Source: CAWACP01 sp963832965 (GTDB lineage Bacteria > Acidobacteriota > Terriglobia > Bryobacterales > Bryobacteraceae). Taken from it: a stretch of 64,000 nt of DNA. Shown piece by piece: positions 1-8,363 of this stretch. A model generated the notes under the pieces. The model did no database searches. It worked only from the letters and a program-made list of their open reading frames with translations, and was not told the DNA's origin. The stretch lies in the NCBI GenBank assembly GCA_963832965.1, contig CAWHVW010000001.1, positions 248,001 to 312,000 on the forward strand, given 5' to 3'. Made by a program: the position numbers and the translations under genes. Position 1 is the first letter of the stretch, and each line of letters opens with the position of its first letter.

Positions 1-1
1 C

Positions 2-325
2 GGATGGTACGGTCACCTGCATAACATTTACCTGCAATACGCCGCCGAGCGCGGAATCCCCGCCATGCTCATGATGATGTGGTTCATCGGCAAGGTGCTC
101 TACGACTGCCTGCGATCGGTTCGCCGGAGCACCGGCGACACCCGGTTCGTCTTGCACGCCGCCGGCGCCGTTACCATCGCCATTCTTGCCGAAGGCTTCT
201 TCGAATACAATCTGGGCGACAGCGAGGTCCTCACCATGTTCCTAACCATCGTGGCCTGCGTCTACGTGGCTCTGACGCCGAGCGAGAGCCCGCTCCCGCC
301 GGGGCAAGGAAAAACTGACTTGTAA
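2..325 (+). CDS. O-antigen ligase family protein, C-terminal part (runs off left edge)
   Basis: The reading frame is open from base 2 and ends at a TAA at 323-325, so the 5' part of the gene lies outside the window. The first visible residues, GWYGHLHNIYLQYAAERGIP, match the conserved H-N-x-Y-L-Q-x-x-A-E-R-G segment of Wzy/WaaL-type O-antigen ligases, and a membrane segment follows. Known members are multi-pass inner-membrane proteins that join or polymerise surface polysaccharide on the periplasmic side. The first ATG in the window (65) is internal and not a start. The last ~200 bases are duplicated downstream at 3380-3577. The family call is firm; the exact substrate cannot be told. Confidence 0.8.
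   Translation, partial: GWYGHLHNIYLQYAAERGIPAMLMMMWFIGKVLYDCLRSVRRSTGDTRFVLHAAGAVTIAILAEGFFEYNLGDSEVLTMFLTIVACVYVALTPSESPLPPGQGKTDL
75..275 (+). repeat. Left copy of ~200-bp direct repeat (ligase 3' end)
   Basis: This segment aligns with 3380-3577 almost base for base. The copies differ by six synonymous changes, one non-synonymous change (CGC to AGC) and one small region where the right copy is one codon shorter. The excess of silent changes indicates that both copies were under protein-level selection before one was truncated. Confidence 0.9.
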
Positions 326-536
326 GTGCGCCGGGCCGGGAGGGCGCCGTGAGCGCAAGATCTACGAGTAGCCGATACGTGCAGAGCGCCTTCTCAAGTC
401 GGACTTCCCGAAGCGCTTGAGACCCGATAACGTCCGATTACGCCTTCACTCCGCCACCGCCCTCTGAGCGCGGCCCGGGAAGTTGCGTCGCGCTAAACAG
501 CTTAAATATGATTGGGTAACTATCGCTGAGCACCGC

Positions 537-3302
537 ATGACTCCCGAACGCTGGCGTCAAATCGAGGATTTGTACAACCTTGCCTGCGATCGCGGGGAGG
601 AGGTCCTTGAGGACGCCGATTCCGAGCTGCGGCGGGAAGTCCAGGCGATGCTGGCGCAAAAATCCGGCGGAAAGATACTCGATAGAGCGGCATTCGACCT
701 GATGTCCGATTCCAGCCAGACTCAGGTGACGGCCGGATCGAGGCTGGGTCCTTACAGGATTGAGGCCCCGCTTGGCCGCGGGGGCATGGGAGATGTGTTC
801 CGGGCAACCGACACGCGCCTGGGCCGCGAAGTTGCCATAAAAATCTCGCAAGAAAGGTTCACCGACCGATTTGAACGCGAAGCCCGGGCCATCGCCGCTC
901 TGAACCATCCTAACGTCTGCACGCTTCACGATGTCGGCCCCAACTACCTGGTGATGGAGCTGGTGGAGGGTGACACACTGGACGCGCGCTTGAAACGCGG
1001 CGGACTGCCGATGGAGCTGACCATCCAGTATGGCGCGCAGATCGCCTCCGCTCTGTCCGCCGCGCACGCCAAAGGCATTGTTCATCGCGACCTGAAGCCC
1101 GGAAACGTCATGGTCACGAAAGCCGGCGTTAAGGTTTTGGACTTTGGGCTGGCAAAATCGACGCAGGATGAGACCCTGACGGCGGCCGGCGCGGTCATGG
1201 GCACGCCGGCGTACATGGCCCCGGAGCAAAGGGAAGGCAAGGCATGCGATGCGCGCACCGACATCTACGCGCTGGGTCTGTTGCTGGCGGAAATGGCTAC
1301 CGGCCAACGGACTCAGCCAGGTGAGACGCCCCAGCTCGATTCGCTGCCGGAAAAGCTGGCTCACGTAGCGGAGCGGTGCCTGGCGAGCGATCCCGACAAC
1401 CGCTGGCAAAGCGCCCGCGACGTAAAGTCGGAGCTCGAGTGGGCGAAGCACACGGATGTTGAGCCGGTAATTGCGTCCCCTTCCACAGGTTGGCGTCGAA
1501 CGCTGCCCTGGGCGCTGTTTGCCGCAACGGCGCTGGGACTGGCGGTGTTCGCATGGTTGCAACTGACGGGCTTGAAGAGCACGGTTCCCGTGGAGCCGGT
1601 GCGGCTCCAGATCCCTATGCCCACGAACCCCCCGTTGCGGTTAACCGGCGCGCTCGCGCTTTCCCCGGATGGACGGCAGTTGGCCTTTGGGGCAAGCGGC
1701 GCCGACGGCATACCGCGCGTCTATCTTCGAGCGATGGATTCCCTCGAAATGCGGCCGCTGCCGGGCACGGAAGGCGTGAGCAGTCTGTTGTTCTGGAAGC
1801 CGGATGGCCGGTTCATCGCATTTGACTCCGGCGGGAAATTGTGGAAGATCGATATTTCCGGCGGGCCCGCGGAAACCGTGTGCAGCCTGAATTTGACGGG
1901 AGTTGGCGGCTCCTGGAACGCCGGCGGCGTTATCATCTTTGGGCAGTTCGGGGGCCCCATCATGCGAGTCTCCGCGGCGGGCGGCGTGGCCACCCCCGTT
2001 ACGGTTCTCGATGCGCCGCACGGAGAGGTGGCGCATACCGAACCGCAGTTTCTCCCCGATGGAAGGCACTTCATCTACTCGCGCGATCTCTCCACGGCTC
2101 TGACCATCTCGGCGGGATCGCTCGATGTAAAGCCGGAGGAGCAGGATTCCAGAAGATTCGTTCAGGCCACTCTCGGCGGCGCATACGCCCCTTCTTCGGA
2201 CCCTTCCTTCGGGCAGATGCTTTTCCTGCGAGGAAAAACGCTGATGGCGCAACCATTCGACGCCCGCCACCTTAGGACTACCGGAGACCCCGTCAGAGTT
2301 GTGGAAGAACCGCTGGCAGAGTATTGGGACACTGGCACATTCTCTGTTTGCGCCAACGGAACGCTGGTTTACTGGTCGCCTGGAAACGTGGAAAGCCGGC
2401 TCACCTGGTTCGACGCGCAAGGTAACGTTCAGGGCACGGTGGGAACCCCGGGCCCCTATGCCGACGTCAGTCTCTCACCCGACGGGAAGCAAGCCCTCCT
2501 GTCCAGATTCGAGGCCGACCTTACTTTGTCTCCGTGGATGGTCGATATGTCACGGGGTACGAGCTCACGGTATCAACTTGGTGCGCCGGCGGACAGTCAG
2601 GCGCCCGTCTGGGCCCCGGATGGGCGCAGCATCGTCTTCAGCTCCTCGCGCGCCGGGAAAATGGGGGACATCTACGAGAAGCAGGTGGGCCGGGCCGCGG
2701 ACGCCGAGGCGCTGGTCCGGTCCAACGAAGCGAAGTTCCCCTTGAGTTGGTCGCCGGATGGGCGATTCCTGCTTTACGTTAGTGTGGGAGGGGAAACCCA
2801 GGACAAGTTGTGGGTGCTTCCTCTGCAAGGCGACGGCCGGAAACCGCTGCCTTTACTCGATACGGAATTTGATGAGATTGACGGCCGTTTTTCTCCCGTC
2901 GACGGGCGCTGGGTGGCGTACGTGTCGAACGAATCGGGCCGTTACGAAGTTTACGTTCGGCCCTTTGCGCCCGGCCCCCTCCCGCACGGAATCTCGAATG
3001 CCGGCCTCAAGTGGCTGATTTCCGACAATGGCGGCACCAGCCCCATGTGGCGGAAGGACGCCAGGGAGCTCTACTACATCGACCTGGACGGGAAACTGAT
3101 GGCGGTTGCGATCTCCGCGGGATCCGCGTTCAAGGCGGGTGTTCCAAAGTTCCTCTTTCAGGCCCCGCCGAGGGCAAGCGATGGCAGGACAACGTGGGCG
3201 CCCGCAGCGGACGGCAAGCGCTTCTTGTTCCTGGTCCCAGAGACGCGGGAACCGGCGCCTCTGACCGTTTTCCTCAACTGGCAGGCCGGTCTGAAGAAAT
3301 AG
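537..3302 (+). CDS. Transmembrane Ser/Thr protein kinase with C-terminal beta-propeller
   Basis: Predicted membrane kinase of 921 residues. The ATG at 537 was chosen over the upstream TTG at 483 because MTPERWRQIEDLY is a frequent N-terminus of acidobacterial kinases of this type. Visible kinase motifs are the glycine loop GRGGMGDV (about 80-87), the lysine in VAIK (102), HRDLKPGN (from 183), DFG (202-204) and APE (228-230), so catalysis should be intact. A membrane segment lies at about 323-343. The rest is rich in SPDG-type blades (LSPDGRQLAF, WAPDGRSIVF), as in TolB/WD40-like propellers, and would lie outside the cytoplasm. Substrate and ligand are unknown. The gene sits between two copies of the ligase 3' end. 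Confidence 0.9.
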   Translation: MTPERWRQIEDLYNLACDRGEEVLEDADSELRREVQAMLAQKSGGKILDRAAFDLMSDSSQTQVTAGSRLGPYRIEAPLGRGGMGDVFRATDTRLGREVAIKISQERFTDRFEREARAIAALNHPNVCTLHDVGPNYLVMELVEGDTLDARLKRGGLPMELTIQYGAQIASALSAAHAKGIVHRDLKPGNVMVTKAGVKVLDFGLAKSTQDETLTAAGAVMGTPAYMAPEQREGKACDARTDIYALGLLLAEMATGQRTQPGETPQLDSLPEKLAHVAERCLASDPDNRWQSARDVKSELEWAKHTDVEPVIASPSTGWRRTLPWALFAATALGLAVFAWLQLTGLKSTVPVEPVRLQIPMPTNPPLRLTGALALSPDGRQLAFGASGADGIPRVYLRAMDSLEMRPLPGTEGVSSLLFWKPDGRFIAFDSGGKLWKIDISGGPAETVCSLNLTGVGGSWNAGGVIIFGQFGGPIMRVSAAGGVATPVTVLDAPHGEVAHTEPQFLPDGRHFIYSRDLSTALTISAGSLDVKPEEQDSRRFVQATLGGAYAPSSDPSFGQMLFLRGKTLMAQPFDARHLRTTGDPVRVVEEPLAEYWDTGTFSVCANGTLVYWSPGNVESRLTWFDAQGNVQGTVGTPGPYADVSLSPDGKQALLSRFEADLTLSPWMVDMSRGTSSRYQLGAPADSQAPVWAPDGRSIVFSSSRAGKMGDIYEKQVGRAADAEALVRSNEAKFPLSWSPDGRFLLYVSVGGETQDKLWVLPLQGDGRKPLPLLDTEFDEIDGRFSPVDGRWVAYVSNESGRYEVYVRPFAPGPLPHGISNAGLKWLISDNGGTSPMWRKDARELYYIDLDGKLMAVAISAGSAFKAGVPKFLFQAPPRASDGRTTWAPAADGKRFLFLVPETREPAPLTVFLNWQAGLKK

Positions 3303-3379
3303 CGCCGCCGGCCCGCCGGATAATCGAGACGACGGCTCGACCGCGGCATTTCGTAACTTGCCAGTGACGCAAATGGTTT

Positions 3380-3577
3380 TGATGTGGTTCATCGGCAAGG
3401 TGCTCTATGACTGCCTGCGATCGGTTAGCCGGAGCACCGGCGACACCCGGTTCGTCTTGCACGCCGTCGCGGTTACCATCGCCATTCTTGCCGAGGGTTT
3501 CTTCGAATACAACCTCGGCGACAGCGAGGTCCTCACCATGTTCCTCACCATCGTGGCCTGCGTCTACGTGGCTCTGA
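3380..3577 (+). pseudogene. Truncated duplicate of O-antigen ligase 3' end
   Basis: About 66 codons match the C-terminal part of the ligase at 75-275, including the EGFFEYNLGDSEVLTMF stretch. Nothing ligase-like is seen upstream of 3380, and downstream the frame runs into unrelated sequence to a stop at 3621, overlapping the 3' end of the opposite-strand gene. It is therefore a gene fragment, not a functional ORF. Most differences from the left copy are silent, so it looks like the remnant of a once complete paralogue rather than a fresh duplication. Confidence 0.75.
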
Positions 3578-3589
3578 TACCCTGCATGA

Positions 3590-4261
3590 TTATGCCGGGA
3601 TCTGGAGGTCAGTATACCTAAGATACAGCACCGGTTTACCAGTCTTGTCCCGCTGCGTAACCGGGCCTTTCCACAAATCGAGGCTCACTCGCGTCGCGGT
3701 GAGAACTGGTAACAACGTGATAATCAGCAGCAAAGGCAGTGCCACCAGGCTCGACTTGCCGCGAATGTAGCGAGTGAGCGGCATGGCGAGCAACAGTGGT
3801 ATGCCCGCTGCCAGGAATGTCCTCAGACCATAAAGCCACTGCCACGACGTTGCGGTGATCGGAACTGTCCCGGAAGTGACAATCCAACCGAGAAACGGGC
3901 CGAACGCGCAGCTCACCAGCCAGAAGGCTCCAGCGCGATCTGCCCAGTCTGCCCGCGATTTCACTGGGGTATGGAATTCCGCGCGAGGCCGGAAATACAG
4001 CCCGGCGGCTGCGAGGAGCTGCAGGGCGGCGTAAAAGACGGTCACGCCCCAACCCAGGGGGCCAATCTCCCACGCCCCAATCAGCTCATAGTTCCCGCAC
4101 AAGAAAATCAACGGAACCAGGAACGCAGTCCAAACCGCTCCCAGGGCGCACCGGCGGATCATTCGTCTCCGCGATAGCGCATCGGTGACCCCAAAAAGAC
4201 TTTCGGCTATCTTGTCGGAGGTCTCTTCCGGCGTTTCTCTCGGGCGGCCCGGATCATCCAT
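3590..4261 (-). CDS. Multi-pass membrane protein of unknown function
   Basis: The protein has 223 residues. The N-terminal ~35 are polar and cytoplasmic-looking, followed by about five hydrophobic segments (ALGAVWTAFLVPLIFLCG, GVTVFYAALQLLAAAGLY, AFWLVSCAFGPFLGWIV, TFLAAGIPLLLAMPL and LVALPLLLIITLLPVL). I do not recognise a family. The start ATG is preceded by a purine-rich GGTGGGG, a plausible ribosome binding site. The 3' end overlaps the ORF of the truncated ligase copy on the other strand. It reads away from the kinase and is probably transcribed alone. Confidence 0.6.
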   Translation of the reverse strand: MDDPGRPRETPEETSDKIAESLFGVTDALSRRRMIRRCALGAVWTAFLVPLIFLCGNYELIGAWEIGPLGWGVTVFYAALQLLAAAGLYFRPRAEFHTPVKSRADWADRAGAFWLVSCAFGPFLGWIVTSGTVPITATSWQWLYGLRTFLAAGIPLLLAMPLTRYIRGKSSLVALPLLLIITLLPVLTATRVSLDLWKGPVTQRDKTGKPVLYLRYTDLQIPA

Positions 4262-4361
4262 TGCCCCACCTCATCGCTGGCTAACGATCCACTCAGATCC
4301 CATTAAACCCGCCCACCATTGTTCTTCGCGGAATCGTAGCACATCCAGGATACATCCGTAA

Positions 4362-7175
4362 TCATTCGGAAGTACCGGCGCGATTCCGATGAAGAGCCGG
4401 TTCCACCACCGCCGCCATCTTCATAACGTCAAATCCGCCGCCCAGAAAGTCGCTGATTTTCTCGGCTGTCGCCCGAGCACCGGAAATTGCCCTCGCATGT
4501 TCGACCAGCAGGAGCTGCGTGCCCGGCCGCCGCGCCAGCATCGCCTTCACCCTCTCAATCGTTCGCCGGTATTCCTCTTTCAGCATCCGGCGCCGTTCCG
4601 GCGTCGCCGCCAGTGGCTGATTGCGGCGCGCGAGCATCCGATCCTGCGAATCGAGCACCTCGTCGAGATCGCGCTCACAGAAGATCACCCGGCAGGCCAC
4701 CCCCGCCGGCAATGCCACCAGCAGCGGGGCAACAATCTTGATCGCTTTCCCCCGTGCCTCGAACAGCCAGCTCGAATCCCGCAGCAGCCTCTTCACCGGC
4801 TCGAATTCGAGGTACCCGCGTGGATTGTCCTCGTCCGCCGCGCGCAATTCGTCGGTCATGATGCCGATGCCGCCCGCGGCCAACATTTGCATTAGCAGTG
4901 AAGTGCCCGAGCGCGGCAGCCCGGTCACCACGATCAGGGATTCCGGGAGTGGAGGCATCTCCGCGGCTGTCGCCGCCATTGGCGCAGCGGACTGCGTGAC
5001 AGTCTCCGCCGCGGAAGCGCGCACTGCAGCGGGCGCACCGCGGCCCGTCATCGTTTGTGCAAGGCGTCGATGCTCACGCGCGGATTCCATGTCGCCCAGG
5101 TGCTCCTCGAGCAACGCCGCGAGCCGGACATGCGCTTCGGGGAAATTCGGGTTGCAGGAAATGGCCGCGCGGAACGCCTCGGCCGCGCGCCCGTATTCTT
5201 TCAGTCCCGCCAGCGCCCGTCCAAGCAGAAAATGCGCCTCTGGATCATGATAAGTTCTCTGCAGCGCCTCCAGAGCCCATCGCGCGGCACCGTCGAACTT
5301 CCGTCGCCGCAGCGCCATTCGAGACAACCCAATATGGGCCTGAGCGTTGTCGGGATCAATCTCCAGCGCCTTCTCGTAAACCTGCCGCGCCTCGCGCTCG
5401 CGGCCCAGCCGCAAATACAGATCCGCGGTTTGCAAAAACACGCCCGGCCGGACCAGGTGGTCTTCCGTCACTCGTTCGAGCGCCGCCAGCGCTTCCGCGT
5501 ACCGCTTCTCCGCTATCCAAACCTGCGCCCTCAGGGTATCGGCCACGGCCGGCTGATAGCGCGCCAGATTGCGCCAACGCGCCAGTTCGCGCCGTTCGTC
5601 CGCGCTGAGAAGCGTCTCGGATTCGTCCTTCGCTCCGGCTTCCTTCTCGCCGGCTCGTTCCACGGTCATTCGCGCGAACCCGTCGATCCTTGTCTTCGCC
5701 TCCTCAAACAGCGCTCGCCGGCGGCCATCCTGGTCGTCGGCGATGCGCCGCATCTCCTCGCGCATCCCCAGCGCCTGGCAGGAAACGAACAGCCGAATGG
5801 CGAAGCGCTGCTCGTCGGGGTCCGCCTTGCAGAGCTCGCTGAAGATCTCGCGCGCCTCCTCGTGCCGGCCTCCGTCCTGGCAAGCCTCGCCGAGGTTGTA
5901 CCGCAGGTCGCGAATAGTCTTCTGGATCGCCGTCTCGCGAATTTCATCCGGGCGTTCGATATAACCCAGCGCGATCAACTGTTCCAGCGCTTCCTGCGCC
6001 GCCACTGGATCGAGCCTCGTATGCGCTGGATGGCGCCCATCGTCTCCCGCAATCTCTTCCCAGCTCCGCACGAACGAAACGCGAGGCATTTTCGCGAAGG
6101 CCTGTGCCAGCACCTTGCCGTCCATGTCTTCCCCAATGGGCAACCCGTAAAGAGTCAGGATGGTGGGCGCCACGTCCAGCACTGATGGACCGTGCAACAA
6201 CTCGTCTTTCTTAATGCCAGGCCCGCTAATCGCGAAAACGCCAAAATCGCGGTGCTCGATCGCCGGCCCCGCGGGAGTGTCCGGAATGGAAGCCGGACGC
6301 AGGTGATCCGGGTGGAACCCGTGGTCCGACATAAGAATCACGGTGGTGTCATCACCGGCCTTCTTCAGCAACGCCCCCAGCATTTCATCGTGGAGCTGGT
6401 ACGCCATCGCGACAACGTTGTGATACAGCTCGAACTCGCGTTCCCCAATCCACGACTGCCGCGGCGGATGGTATCGCATAAACGAATGGCAGAAGTGATC
6501 GATCGCCTCGAAGTAGACCGCGAAGAAATCCCACGGCTCGTTGTCCAGCAGCCAAAGCGCGGCGGACTGTATGCTCACGCACTCCGCCAGCGTCCGCAGG
6601 AAGAATGCCAGGCGCTGGTCGCGATCCTGATCGATCTCTTTGGCCAGCGGAATAAATGGCTCCACCATCTCCGGCGTCAACAGGTCGGGATGCATCCGCA
6701 GACCGGCCAGCGTCCCCGCCAGCTCCGCCGGATGAACCGTATTCGCCGGTAGCGGCCAGCCCTCCGCAAGCGGTCTGTTGGCGCGGTGATAACGGTCCGA
6801 AACCATCACGCCATTAATCGGTTCGGCCGGATGGCTGGGCCACCACCCAATCACCACGCTGCGCCGGTGGTTCTGGTTGAGAATGTTCCACAGCGCTTTC
6901 GCCTTTCGGGAAAGGTTGGTCACCGGCCGCACGCCGCTCCCATCCGGCGCGGGCTCGGTGAAACCGTGAATACCGTGCTGGAACGGCCGCTTCCCGGTAG
7001 CGATGGAAGTCCAAAGAATCGGCGAAAGCGGCGGATGCAGAGTGGCGATCTGTCCCCAGGAGCCGTTCGTAATCAGCCGCTGGACGCTGGGCATTTTGCC
7101 CGCGTCCATCGGCGGACGGATCACCTTCCAGTCTGCGGCATCCCACCCAACCAGGAGAACCTTGCGTGAGGTCAT
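4362..7175 (-). CDS. Alkaline-phosphatase-superfamily phosphodiesterase / TPR / sulfotransferase fusion
   Basis: This 937-residue protein has three parts. Residues ~1-380 are a type I phosphodiesterase/nucleotide-pyrophosphatase-like domain of the alkaline phosphatase superfamily: LLVGWDAADW near the start, the nucleophile region PILWTSIATG, and the metal-binding motifs MSDHGFH and EHRDFGVF. Residues ~390-730 are TPR-like helices, for example YEKALEIDPDNAQAHIGLSR. From ~748 there is a sulfotransferase-like domain with a PAPS-binding-type loop, GLPRSGTSLL (loop at ~753). No signal peptide or membrane segment is visible. Known relatives of the first domain release head groups or transfer phospho-groups; the joint substrate is unknown. 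No other gene is obviously co-transcribed, and a hairpin sits just upstream of the start. Confidence 0.85.
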   Translation of the reverse strand: MTSRKVLLVGWDAADWKVIRPPMDAGKMPSVQRLITNGSWGQIATLHPPLSPILWTSIATGKRPFQHGIHGFTEPAPDGSGVRPVTNLSRKAKALWNILNQNHRRSVVIGWWPSHPAEPINGVMVSDRYHRANRPLAEGWPLPANTVHPAELAGTLAGLRMHPDLLTPEMVEPFIPLAKEIDQDRDQRLAFFLRTLAECVSIQSAALWLLDNEPWDFFAVYFEAIDHFCHSFMRYHPPRQSWIGEREFELYHNVVAMAYQLHDEMLGALLKKAGDDTTVILMSDHGFHPDHLRPASIPDTPAGPAIEHRDFGVFAISGPGIKKDELLHGPSVLDVAPTILTLYGLPIGEDMDGKVLAQAFAKMPRVSFVRSWEEIAGDDGRHPAHTRLDPVAAQEALEQLIALGYIERPDEIRETAIQKTIRDLRYNLGEACQDGGRHEEAREIFSELCKADPDEQRFAIRLFVSCQALGMREEMRRIADDQDGRRRALFEEAKTRIDGFARMTVERAGEKEAGAKDESETLLSADERRELARWRNLARYQPAVADTLRAQVWIAEKRYAEALAALERVTEDHLVRPGVFLQTADLYLRLGREREARQVYEKALEIDPDNAQAHIGLSRMALRRRKFDGAARWALEALQRTYHDPEAHFLLGRALAGLKEYGRAAEAFRAAISCNPNFPEAHVRLAALLEEHLGDMESAREHRRLAQTMTGRGAPAAVRASAAETVTQSAAPMAATAAEMPPLPESLIVVTGLPRSGTSLLMQMLAAGGIGIMTDELRAADEDNPRGYLEFEPVKRLLRDSSWLFEARGKAIKIVAPLLVALPAGVACRVIFCERDLDEVLDSQDRMLARRNQPLAATPERRRMLKEEYRRTIERVKAMLARRPGTQLLLVEHARAISGARATAEKISDFLGGGFDVMKMAAVVEPALHRNRAGTSE

Positions 7176-7184
7176 GGAGAGGAC

Positions 7185-7202
7185 GCGCGGCTTCAGCCGC
7201 GC
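7185..7202. repeat. Perfect inverted repeat in the leader of the fusion gene
   Basis: GCGCGGCT-TC-AGCCGCGC forms an 8-bp perfect stem ending nine bases before the ATG at 7175. No clear Shine-Dalgarno sequence is visible between stem and start. It may be an RNA hairpin that limits translation, or a copy of a dispersed GC-rich repeat. Confidence 0.5.
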
Positions 7203-7259
7203 AGTTCGATTATAAGCGGCGCATTGTTTCGGACCGCGCCGTAGCCTGATGTGCTTGGC

Positions 7260-8363
7260 CTATCGCGAAGAAACAAACTCTTCAATCACAAAAACAAAGT
7301 GCTGCTGCGGGTGTCCTCCGCCTCGCGACAGCGGGGCAAAATTCATCTGCTTCGCGTCTTCGACAGCCGCCTCGCTGTTCGGATCGGACGGCTGCAACGA
7401 ATGCGCCTCGGCCAGTTCCCCCGTTGGTGTAACCACGCCAAACACGCAAACCGGCTGGGCCGTCGTGCCCGGCTTGAACGGACCCGCCGTGTTGAAGCGC
7501 ACCACCTTCTGCGCTCCCGTCATCGCGATGGCCGGCCCCCTCGCCTTCATCTCGTCGGTAGGCACAAACAGGCTGGGCTCGGCGGCGTTAAGCTCCGTCA
7601 GGCTGTCCACCGAGATCTCCGTCACGGTCTTGCCGGCTTCCGTCACCGTCACCTTGCGAGGCAGTCCGTGGCCGGCAAGCTGCGGGGCATTCGTGTAGTC
7701 GTAGGAGTAGTAGCGGCCGGGCACCTGCGAATGCGTCTGCAGCAACCCGGTTTGCCGGTCGATACAATCCTCGGTTTCGTCCCAGCGCCGCCCCGGAGTC
7801 GCACTCACGGGGTTTCCGGAACCGGAGAGCAAAACACAAGTCAGTTGCGCGCCGTTGACGATTGCCGATGATTTTCGGATCGCCATCCGAGTGGCTGCGC
7901 TAGCGGAAGCGATGGGGTCGAACAGCGCCGCGCGCGCCTCCTGCAGGCGTAGCGGGATGTAGTTCGCTCCATCTTCCCCGTAAAGCATTCCGTTGGCGAA
8001 AATCCTGGTGATGGCATAGGCAGCCGGTGCTTTCGCCGTCCAGCGCAATCCCTGTTGCGGATCGAACACGTCGTGCATTTTCCACGTGCCGTCAAATTCC
8101 GTCTGGCCGCCGGAGTTTACGGTGAAGGTAACTTTAAGATCGTAGCCCTGGCCCGCGCTGCGCAGCGCATAACTGCCTCGGGCGCGGTCCAGAAGTTGAA
8201 GAGCGGTCGCCCTGCTCGCGGGCGTGTCGGCGGCGCGGATCGCACCCGTCACCAATTCGAGAGCGTCGCTCGGTATGGGCGCCGTCCTCGGTGCGTTCTG
8301 GCAAAAGACCGCAAGCGGCAGCCCGCCGGCCGCCATCAACCATAAGATGCCTCTGGACACCAT
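7260..8363 (-). CDS. Secreted protein with TonB-C-like C-terminus
   Basis: The ATG at 8363 shares one base with the TGA of the upstream gene (TGATG), so the two are translationally coupled; a TTG one codon earlier is also possible. The protein has 367 residues. A signal peptide is visible (GILWLMAAGGLPLAVFCQ). The middle part is unrecognised. The last ~70 residues (PVCVFGVVTPTGELAEAHSL through FAPLSRGGGHPQQHF) resemble the beta-strand/helix pattern of TonB C-terminal domains, in which a variable partner interacts with outer-membrane receptors. That resemblance is by eye only. It is probably periplasmic or envelope-associated and works with the coupled TIGR03437 protein. Confidence 0.65.
   Translation of the reverse strand: MVSRGILWLMAAGGLPLAVFCQNAPRTAPIPSDALELVTGAIRAADTPASRATALQLLDRARGSYALRSAGQGYDLKVTFTVNSGGQTEFDGTWKMHDVFDPQQGLRWTAKAPAAYAITRIFANGMLYGEDGANYIPLRLQEARAALFDPIASASAATRMAIRKSSAIVNGAQLTCVLLSGSGNPVSATPGRRWDETEDCIDRQTGLLQTHSQVPGRYYSYDYTNAPQLAGHGLPRKVTVTEAGKTVTEISVDSLTELNAAEPSLFVPTDEMKARGPAIAMTGAQKVVRFNTAGPFKPGTTAQPVCVFGVVTPTGELAEAHSLQPSDPNSEAAVEDAKQMNFAPLSRGGGHPQQHFVFVIEEFVSSR

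Noticed and set aside
438..1562. Long minus-strand open frame antisense to the first kinase
   Set aside because: Its product is rich in Arg and Gln with no family pattern, and the opposite strand is a clear kinase with all catalytic motifs. It is a shadow caused by high GC.
5055..6185. 376-codon plus-strand open frame
   Set aside because: It lies antisense inside the phosphodiesterase-TPR gene, and its translation has no recognisable domain and basic low-complexity composition.
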